This document shows positions 56,696-64,000 of a stretch of DNA of 64,000 bases, piece after piece. The stretch is from Tipula vernalis. Its lineage: Eukaryota; Arthropoda; Insecta; Diptera; Tipulidae. Positions within the stretch are counted from its first letter, which is position 1, and the number at the start of each line of letters is the position of its first letter. The notes under the pieces were generated by a model. It searched no databases and had not been told where the DNA came from. It saw only the letters and a list, made by a program, of their open reading frames with translations. The translations under genes and the position numbers were made by a program. The DNA is taken from assembly GCA_958295665.1 (NCBI GenBank), contig OY282559.1, positions 254,452,461-254,516,460 of the forward strand, read 5' to 3'.

Positions 56696-57309
56696 TGGGC
56701 CGATGGTTCATTTCTGAAATGAAAATGCGATTCTTTTTCAGCAACTAAGACTTGGTTATACATCTTTTCGATATCGCCGGTTAACGCTACTTTGTAATTC
56801 CTGAATTTCATTAATATAGACCATGATGTAGGCTGAATATTTAATCCAACCAAGATTGTTTGGTTTACGGAAACCCCTGACGAAGATTTCGCTGAGGCAT
56901 CAAATACCACTCTTAATTTAGTGGTATCACTTGACTCCTTCAATACACAGTGATTGGACCAATAACATTTTTTGTGATCCTCAATCTCTATATCGCTTTT
57001 ATTCAGAGTCTCCATATACCCCAACCTCTTATATTCGTTTATTACATTTGAGTATTCCTTGTTAATTAGCGGATTAGACTGCAGCTTTCTTCCTAATGAA
57101 AAAAACCTTCGTTTGGCCGCTTTCAATGAATCACCAAGCCGGCCTGCCAATTTTTTAGAGGGAATCTCCACCAAATATCTACCTCCTTCGATTCGCTTGT
57201 GTTTGGATTTAAAAAGTTCTTCGTACTCGACTTCCTCTGGACTTAATATATGGCTTCTGGGGATTTCTTCTTTCTCGAAGAATCGTTCAAATGTAGATTT
57301 AACGTACAT
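56696..57309 (-). pseudogene. BEL/Pao pol, proximal part (copy 2)
   Basis: Open minus-strand frame from 57309: FERFFEKEEIPRSHILSPEE, GGRYLVEIPSKKLAGRLGDS, RVVFDASAKSSSGVSVNQTI and YKVALTGDIEKMYNQVLVAE. This is the N-terminal pol linker and the first reverse transcriptase blocks of a BEL/Pao element, including the Asp of the GDIEKM block. Better preserved than copy 1. It runs into the inserted element at 56695. Confidence 0.88.
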
Positions 57310-57399
57310 ATATTCAACTGAGATACTCCACTTAAACTGTTACAATCAATAATCCCAGAAGCAACCCAAACAAATATAGTGTTTTGGGCAAAAATTGTG

Positions 57400-57530
57400 T
57401 CACTGTGGAATTACAGGCTCGTCCATTATTGAGCGAAGTTGTCAGAAATCTTTTTCCGCAGTTTATTCACCAAATATGGATTAGCCACGAAGCTACTTTC
57501 CTTTAAACTAAAACTGGGGAGCGTAGTTTG
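57400..57530 (-). pseudogene. BEL gag fragment
   Basis: Minus-strand ESSFVANPYLVNKLRKKISD, resembling a BEL gag block with Asn-Pro-Tyr. The stretch TTTTTCCGCA(G/A)TTTATTCACCA is shared with 62600-62660, so both loci hold the same gag region. Confidence 0.5.
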
Positions 57531-57534
57531 TAAC

Positions 57535-58740
57535 GATATGACGTTTCACATCGTCACAAATTGATTATGTGTTATGGCCAGCTTCTATTTAAACCACTAA
57601 AAGGCTTTTGTTGAGGTAAACGGTGTGTATTTTATAATTTTTTTTTTGTTACCCCTCATTTATCTGATAATAAATCTGGTCATTGTTATTTCGGATATTG
57701 AACCAGCAAGTTGGCGAAGAGTAATAAATTAAAATCAATAAATATTTAAAATATTTTTAAACAATAAAATTCGCTCTGTGTATATCCGACAACGCCATAA
57801 CAAAAGATATAAAAGAATTAATTTGTTCGAGACTACCCGTCCACATCAAGGTCGTTAAAGCAAATTGAAAGACTTTTCGATTTAAACCATTTTTGTTAAG
57901 GTACGAGTATGTTGCGCATATAGAATTTCTCGTACTGAGATTGTATTTTTTTTATTTTTAATATCTGGTGTTAATTTGATCTAACATTGTACTTTTTTTT
58001 GTCGAATTTCTATTTCTCTTAGAAGAAACCACATCTCAAAATCAAACGAGATTGAGGCAAAAATCGACGGCCTTTTCAGTATAAATATAGATGCTTTAAG
58101 TGGGAATTCAAATTGTTTACGTTGGATATTCCTGTTGGATTTATGAATTTATCCATTTCGTCATTTATACATGGTGTATACTCCTGTTTTTACTGCTTTA
58201 AATCGGATGTACGAGTAACAATCATCATAAAACAACTTGGATTTTGTATTTAATTTTTTAGTAATTGCATTCCGTTCCATGGTCAGTGGTATTGAATACA
58301 GTTAGGATTCATTGACAACATTTTTTTTTTTTAAACATATCGTGACCTGTGTTCTTGGAGTGTCAATTATGTTAGCATTTTGGTTGATGACCAAGTTTAT
58401 TTAGTATTTTGTTTTTTTTTCCTTTTTGCTGATTTAATTATTTAAAGTCAGTTTATTATTGTCAATTATTTTATTTAATTTAGTGAAAATCGTCAGTTGG
58501 AAAGTGAAACAAAACTAACTGTCGAAATCGTGAATGGGAAAGAATACCCAAATTTTTATTTAACAGGTACCCACAACGGGATCATGGAGGATGCACTTTC
58601 GACGTCACTTTGTGGTAAGTGATTTCTTTTGATTGATACATTTGTTGTTTTGCGTTCTACGATTCGGTTTTTTTTTGTTTTTTTTTGTTTCACTCTGTCA
58701 AGCTTATTCTGTTTATATAGAACAACTATTACGAGTATTA
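57535..58740. other. Unassigned; possible BEL LTR or leader
   Basis: No protein homology. It lies upstream (in minus-strand sense) of the BEL gag fragment and could include an LTR, but no paired LTR was found. T runs are frequent. Confidence 0.35.
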
Positions 58741-58742
58741 AT

Positions 58743-59275
58743 TTTTACTTTCTTTTACTCTAGTAAAATAAAGTATAGTAATCATGAAAATTTTGGACCT
58801 TGATATTTATAGTGATTTATCTGTTTTGAGGTCCCCTGAGTCCGAAAAAGTGGGTTTCGAAATGGTGTCTGTCTGTCAGTCTGTTAGTCTGTCAGTCTGT
58901 CAGTCTGTCAGTCTGTCTGTGTCCTCTCTACAGCCCAGATGGTTTAACCAATCGAACTGAAACTTTAGATTTAAGCTTTTTTGATAAATTGGGAGGTCCC
59001 AGTGAATTTTACTCCAAATCGGCTAACCGGAAGTGGCCACTCCCTTGGTCCAGAAAATTTATTTTGCAAATATCTTAAAAAGTATAAGGTTTACAAAAAA
59101 CTACTAAAACAAAATGTTTCCAAAAATTAAAAACAAATAAAATTAAAAAAAAAAAAAAATTAAAAAATTTAAAAATTAAAAAAAAAGAAATTTAAAAAAT
59201 TATGAAAAAAAATTAAAATTTCTCAAAATTCTCTGTTCGTAAAAGAAAGTCGTGTGTTGGCCACACCTCCATTTT
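58743..59275 (+). mobile_element. GTCT-type short element, copy 2
   Basis: Forward copy with both terminal hairpins, a GTCT/GTCA tract at 58867-58920, and the CGGCTAACCGGAAGTGGCCA block, ending GTGTTGGCCACACCTCCATT. See copy 1 for the family description. Confidence 0.75.
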
Positions 59276-59296
59276 TATGTTGAGTTTGTCAATCCG

Positions 59297-59525
59297 GATC
59301 TCCCGGTTTTTGGATTTTTTTTCTTAAAAATTATTTGAACTATTTAACGGCATAGGAATAATATGGTACAGTAAAATCTTGGTTTAAGAGACTAATTGGG
59401 GATTGGCTTGTCTCTTATTGCCGATTGTCCCTTAGATCCGACTCTAGAAAATTAGAATTACGATGAAATTCAGCACGCACGATGGAAACAGAACTCTAAA
59501 ATGAGTTTGGAGTGAAGTTCTGGAG
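59297..59525 (+). repeat. Fold-back terminal segment with half a 108-bp unit
   Basis: Matches 13427-13600 (GGCATAGGAATAATAT, CTAATTGGGGATTGGC) and continues into part of a 108-bp unit (ATTACGATGAAATTCAGCAC to AAGTTCTGGA). It is a truncated end of the fold-back family, cut by the next GTCT-type element. Confidence 0.6.
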
Positions 59526-60135
59526 TTAGTTTTACTTTCTTTTACTCTACTAAAATAAAGTATAGTAATCATGAAAATGAGAGATGAGATGATTTGAGAT
59601 TTTTAGAGATTTATTTGTTTTGAGGTCCCCTGAGTCCGAAAAAGTGGGTTTCGAAATGGTGTCTGTCTGTCTGTCTGTCAGTCTGTCAGTCTGTCAGTCT
59701 GTCAGTCTGTCAGTCTGTAAGTCTGTCAATCTGTCAGTCTGTCAGTCTGTCAATCTGTCAGTCTGTCAGTCTGTCTGTGTCCTCTCTACAGCCTATATGG
59801 TTTAATCAATCGAAATGAAACTTCAGATTTAAGCTTTTTTGATAAATTGGAAGATCCCAGGGAATTTTACTCTAAATCGGCTAACCGGAAGTGGCCACTC
59901 CCTTGGTCCAGAAAATTTGTTTTGCAAATATCTTAAAAAGTATAAGGTTTACAAAAAACTACTTTACCCAAATTGTTTCCAAAATTTAAAAACAAATAAA
60001 AATAAAAAATTAAAAATTAAAAAAAAATTTAAAAATTTAAAAATTAAAAAAAAAAATGAAGAAAAAAATAAAATTTCTAAAAATTCTCTGTTCGTAAAAA
60101 AAAGTCGTGTGTTGGCCACACCTCAATTTTAACTA
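59526..60135 (+). mobile_element. GTCT-type short element, copy 3
   Basis: Forward copy with the longest GTCT/GTCA tract (about 59658-59780, some 30 units). It ends GTGTTGGCCACACCTCAATTTT and passes directly into the satellite array. The open frame at 59620-59805 is the translation of the tract. Confidence 0.75.
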
Positions 60136-61912
60136 GGAAATTAAGGGACCTATTCCATGTGCTAGCGAAATCTTTATCATCATTGTTGAGTGCGATTTCC
60201 AAAAAAATAATTTCGTAGAACTTTTATTAAACGAACGATTCGTATGGATTAGGGTTTTCTAACTAGGTAATTGAGCAACCTATTCCATGTGCTAGCCAAA
60301 CCTTTGTCATCATTGTTGGCAATGGCTGATATTGGCCCTTGGGAGTTGAGTGCGATTTCCAAAAAATAATTTTGCAGAACTTTTACTAAACGAACGATCC
60401 GTATGGATTAGGGTTTTTTAAGGAGATTAAGGGGCCTATTCCTTGTGCTAGCCAAACCTTTGTCATCATTGTTGAGTGCGATTTCCAAAAAATAATTTCG
60501 TAGAACTTTTATTAAACGAACGATCCGTATGGATTAGGGTTTTCTAACTAGGTAATTGAGCAACATATTCCATGTGCTAGCCAAACCTTTGTCATCATTG
60601 TTGGCAATGGCCGATATTGGCTCTTGGGAGTTGAGTGCGAAAAAATAATCTAAAATTTTCCAAAAAATAATTTTGCAGAACTTTTACTAAACGAACGATC
60701 CGTATGGATTAGGGTTTTTTAACTAGGTAATTAAGGGACCTATTCCATGTGCTAGCGAAACCTTTGTCATCATTGTTGGCAATGGCCGATATTGGCCCTT
60801 GGGAGTTGAGTGCGATTTCCAAAAAATAATTTTGCAGAACTTTTACTAAACGAACGATTCGTATGGATTTGGGTTTTCTAACTAAGTAATTAGGGACCTA
60901 TTCCATGTGCTAGCGAAACCTTTGTCATCATTGTTGGCAATGGCCGATATTGGCCTTTGGGAGTTGAGTGCGATTTCCAAAAAATAATTTTGCAGAACTT
61001 TTACTAAACGAACGATCCGTATAGATTAGAGTTTTCTAACTAGGTAATTAAGGGACCTATTCTATGTGCTAGCCAAACCTTTGTCATCATTGTTGGCAAT
61101 AGCCGATATTCGCCCTTGGGAGTTGAGTGCGATTTCCAAAAAATAATTTCGTAGAACTTTTACTAAACGAACGATTCGTATGGATTAGGGTTTTCTAACT
61201 AGGTAATTAAGGGACCTATTCTATGTGCTAGCCAAACCTTTGTCATCATTGTTGGCAATGGCCGATATTGGCCCTTGGGAGTTGGGTGCGATTTCCAAAA
61301 AATAATTTTGCAGAACTTTTACTAAACGAACGATTCGTATGGATTAGGGTTTTTTTAACTATGTAGGTAATTAAGGGACCTATTCCATGTGACAAACTTT
61401 TACTAAACGAACGATTCGTATGGATTAGGGTTTTCTAACTAGCTATTTGAGGGACCTATTCTATGTGCTAGCCAAACCTTTGTGATCATTGTTGGCAATG
61501 GCCAATATTGGCCATTGGGAGTTTAGTGCGATTTCCAAAAAATAATTTTGCAGAACTTTTACTAAACGAACGATTCGTATGGATTAGGGTTTTCTAACTA
61601 GGTAATTAAGGATCCTATTCCATGTGCTAGCCAAACCTTTGTCATCATTGTTGGCAATGGCCGATATTGGCCCTTGGGAGTTGAGTGCAATTTCCAAAAA
61701 ATAATTTTGCAGAACTTTTACTAAACGAACGATTCGTATGGATTAGTGTTTTTTAACTAGGTATTTGAGGGACCTATTTTATGTGCTAGCCAAACCTTTG
61801 TCATCATTGTTGGCAATAGCCGATATTGGCCCTTGGGAGTTGAGTGCGATTTCCAAAAAATAATTTTGCAGAACTTTTACTAAACGAACGATTCGTATGG
61901 ATTAGGGTTTTT
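60130..61912 (+). repeat. Satellite array, unit about 159 bp
   Basis: About twelve units marked by TAACTAGGTAATTAAGGGAC, CCATGTGCTAGCCAAACCTT, TGTCATCATTGTTGGCAATG, GGGAGTTGAGTGCGATTTCC and ACTAAACGAACGATTCGTAT. Successive starts near 60721, 60880, 61038 and 61197 give 158-159 bp. The first units lack the GGCAATGGCCGATATTGGCC part (about 131 bp) and one near 61360-61436 is cut to about 77 bp. The array lies exactly between two GTCT-type elements. Non-coding. Confidence 0.93.
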
Positions 61913-62432
61913 TACTTTCTTTTACTCTAGTAAAATAAAGTATAGTAATCATGAAAATTTTGAACCTTGTGATTTTTAGAAATTTATTTGTTTTTAGGTC
62001 CCCTGAGTCCGAAAAAGTTGGTTTCGAAATGGTGTCTGTCTGTCTGTCTGTCAGTCGGTCAGTCTGTTAGTCTGTTAGTCTGTCAGTCTGTCAGTTTGTC
62101 TGTGTCCTCTCTACAGCCCAGATGGTTTAATCAATCGAACTGAAACTTCAGATTAAAGCTTTTTTGATAAATTGGGAGGTCCCAGTGAATTTTACTCCAA
62201 ATCGGCTAACCGGAAGTGGCCACTCCCTTGATTCAGAAAATTTGTTTTGCAAATATCTTAAAAAGTATAAGGTTTACAAAAAACTACTTAATACAAAATG
62301 TTTCCAAAAATGAAAAACAAATAAAAAAAAAAAACAAAAAATTAAAAAAAAAAATTAAAAAAAAAATAAATTTTCTCAAAATTCTCTGTTCGTAAAAGAA
62401 AGTCGTGTGTTGGCCACACCTCAATTTTTTTT
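61910..62432 (+). mobile_element. GTCT-type short element, copy 4
   Basis: Forward copy starting within the last satellite unit (TTAGGGTTTT then TTACTTTCTTTTACTCTAG). GTCT/GTCA tract at 62032-62103; ends GTGTTGGCCACACCTCAATT. Confidence 0.75.
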
Positions 62433-62589
62433 TTTGAATTGATAATGTAATTATATATATTTTCTAATTACTTATACATATCTTAGCTTTATTCCACAAT
62501 AATTTTTAATTATTTTTTTTTTTGTTAAATTAGAAAACTGTGTACTTTGTGTTTTGATCAAGGTTCAACCGAATCACCTCAAGCGATAC

Positions 62590-63300
62590 GGCTACAAGTT
62601 GTCAGAAACCTTTTTCCGCAATTTATTCACCAAAATATGGATTAGCCACGAATCTCTTTTCTCTGCTTCAGCGCTCACCACTTTTAATGCCCTTAGCACT
62701 TGATCAGGTGCATCTGAATCGGATTTAGAGCTTTAGTCAAGGGCTTTCTAATTATCGGTTGATCCACAAACTGCTTAATGAGGGTAGAAATCAAGAGCTT
62801 GTTCTTATCTTATCTCTCCTTTATTTATTTAGTTACTGGAATACGATGAACCATGCGGCAGTTTCATTCGTCATAAAGCCTCTTAGGTATTGAAATTTAT
62901 GCACCTTCGATATTTTCGCATTGTTGTCAATCGGAAACGTCGGAATATTGATCCTGGGAAGTCGCAAGACACTTTATCTTTTATTTAAACTAGATACTTC
63001 TTGGAAAACGATTGCTGATTCGCCATTAATTCATGAATCGAGGGATTATGCGAATGCTTCTAAACCTCAGCTTCACGATCCTTTTTTGCTCGAAGTAGCA
63101 CTTTTATAACCGTAAAAATCGATTCTTCCAATGAATCCTGTAGGGCTTCGTACTTAACTTTCCCGCCAATCAACTTTTCTTGCTAGTTGAATATTGGTGT
63201 CTACCTAATCCAAACCCGTGTCTTTATTAAATTTCATGGCATATGGTTTGATATCTTGACAATGCGCTAAAACACGTTTCAGTGATCTTATAGCAGAGAT
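62590..63300 (-). pseudogene. BEL gag remnant
   Basis: Minus strand, mixed frames. About 63250-63150 gives YAMKFNKDTGLD and DTNIQLARKVDWRES; about 62960-62860 gives LRLPRINIPTFPIDNNAK with KVHKFQYLRGFMTNE; near 62660-62600 FVANPYFGE. These follow the order of BEL gag (N-terminal helical part, LPxxxxPxF block, then HKFQYL). It may be the upstream part of the BEL element whose pol lies at 55.3-57.3 kb, separated by the repeats between, or another copy. Confidence 0.6.
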
Positions 63301-63384
63301 TTTGGTCCATGGAAGGTATGTTCAAACGTCTCGAAATAAAAAACATGAGCACTTTTTTATTAATAATTAACTTTAATTAAGTTT

Positions 63385-64000
63385 TAATTTTTTAATATGT
63401 TCCGAAGATTGTAAGAGAATTCAATCCAGTTTCAAACTGATGAGCTTATGATTATGAAAAAATCAATCCTCTCATCAGGCCGCGGCAACTGGACTGACTA
63501 TACCACAATTTACATTCTATATATACAGAATGTCCTGTGGTTTATGTACTAGCGAATCGTACTAATACAGATAAATTCAATTACAATTTTTTCTTCTTCA
63601 CGACAATCACATAAGCTGTGTACGCTAATTTTACTTTTTTTTTTTTTTTAATTTTTGTTGAATGTTAATTAAGAATTAGAAATTTAGAAATATTTAGAAA
63701 TTACAAGAATTAATTAACATTCAACAAAAATTAAAAAAAAAAAAAAGTAAAATTAGCGTTCACAGCTTATGTGATTGTCGTGAAGAAGAAAAAATTGTAA
63801 TTGAATTTATCTGTATTAGTACGATTCGCTAGTACATAAAGCACAGGACATTCTGTATATATAGAATGTAAATTGTGGTATAGTCAGTCCAGTCGCCGCG
63901 GCCTGATGAGAGGATTGATTTTTTCATAATCATAAGCTCATAAGTTCGAAACTGGATTGAATTCTCTTACAATCTTCGGAACATATTAAAAAAATTAAAA
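63385..64000. repeat. Near-perfect palindrome, arms about 290 bp, reaching the window end
   Basis: The segment 63385-63676 recurs as its reverse complement at 63711-64000, around a centre of about 35-60 bases. Landmarks in both arms: TCCGAAGATTGTAAGAGAAT, AATCAATCCTCTCATCAGGC, ATACCACAATTTACATTCTA, TACTAGCGAATCGTACTAAT, TCACGACAATCACATAAGCT. Only a few positions differ (for example GTTTCAAACTGATGAGC against GCTCATAAGTTCGAAAC). The element may continue past the window. A fold-back or MITE insertion is the likeliest explanation. Confidence 0.88.

Noticed and set aside
57535..58740. BEL long terminal repeat
   Set aside because: Position is suggestive but no second LTR, TG...CA ends or primer-binding site could be matched, so it is left unassigned.
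59620..59805. Ser/Val/Cys-rich open frame
   Set aside because: It is the translation of the GTCT/GTCA microsatellite in a GTCT-type element.
60130..61912. CRISPR array
   Set aside because: The units are about 159 bp, contiguous and similar over their full length, without short repeats and unique spacers; the organism is a eukaryote.
62921..63109. Plus-strand open frame of 62 codons
   Set aside because: It is antisense to the BEL gag remnant on the minus strand, which explains the sequence better.

Overview
The window looks like intergenic or intronic DNA from a fly (Diptera, probably a higher fly; species not determined). It is A+T-rich, its transposon families (Tc1/mariner, hAT, piggyBac, PIF/Harbinger, pogo/Tigger, Jockey-type LINEs, BEL/Pao, Ty3/gypsy) are those common in flies, and short elements with GTCT/GTCA tracts of the mini-me/DINE-1 kind recur. 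The one well-supported host gene is a spliced Gln/Tyr/Ala/Pro/His-rich protein at 4.57-5.60 kb with a poly(A) signal. Two candidate small exons lie near 21.1 and 21.7 kb. No rRNA, functional tRNA, CRISPR array or bacterial-style operon is visible.

Layout. 1-3.3 kb: decayed Tc1 and PIF/Harbinger transposases. 4.0-5.8 kb: host gene. 6.1-15.1 kb: inverted arrays of a 108-bp repeat, interspersed with a hAT fragment split by the 5' end of a DUF4780-type LINE, a large palindrome centred near 10.05 kb, and a tRNA-derived SINE split by a short LINE derivative. 15.3-19.5 kb: BEL/Pao element (minus strand) interrupted by a 1.23-kb mariner with TA duplication. 19.5-20.7 kb: second Tc1 element. 21.8-25.3 kb: fold-back element whose loop carries a BTB-BACK-PHR-like gene. 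25.45-31.2 kb: second inverted-repeat element with a minisatellite, split by a 4.6-kb Jockey-type LINE with an 11-bp target duplication. 32.6-36.7 kb: pogo-type MITE, LINE ORF1 with a PHD-like finger, piggyBac remnant. 40-44.7 kb: hAT (minus), gypsy (plus), third copy of the short LINE derivative. 47-55 kb: Tigger transposase, LINE fragments, a GTCT-type element and a 0.9-kb fold-back element. 55.3-57.5 kb: second BEL/Pao element split by an 0.8-kb inverted-repeat element. 58.7-62.4 kb: three GTCT-type elements, two of which bracket a satellite of about 159 bp. 62.6-63.3 kb: BEL gag fragment. 63.4 kb to the end: near-perfect palindrome of about 0.6 kb.

How the parts relate. Almost every coding remnant is broken, so the region is a transposon graveyard with clear layers of nesting (mariner in BEL, LINE in hAT, LINE derivative in SINE, LINE derivative in fold-back arm, Jockey in inverted-repeat element, inverted-repeat element in BEL). 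The most unusual item is the fold-back element at 21.8-25.3 kb, which appears to have captured a cellular BTB-BACK-PHR gene and inverted its 3' end into its own arms. Family assignments were made by eye from protein motifs; no database search was possible.
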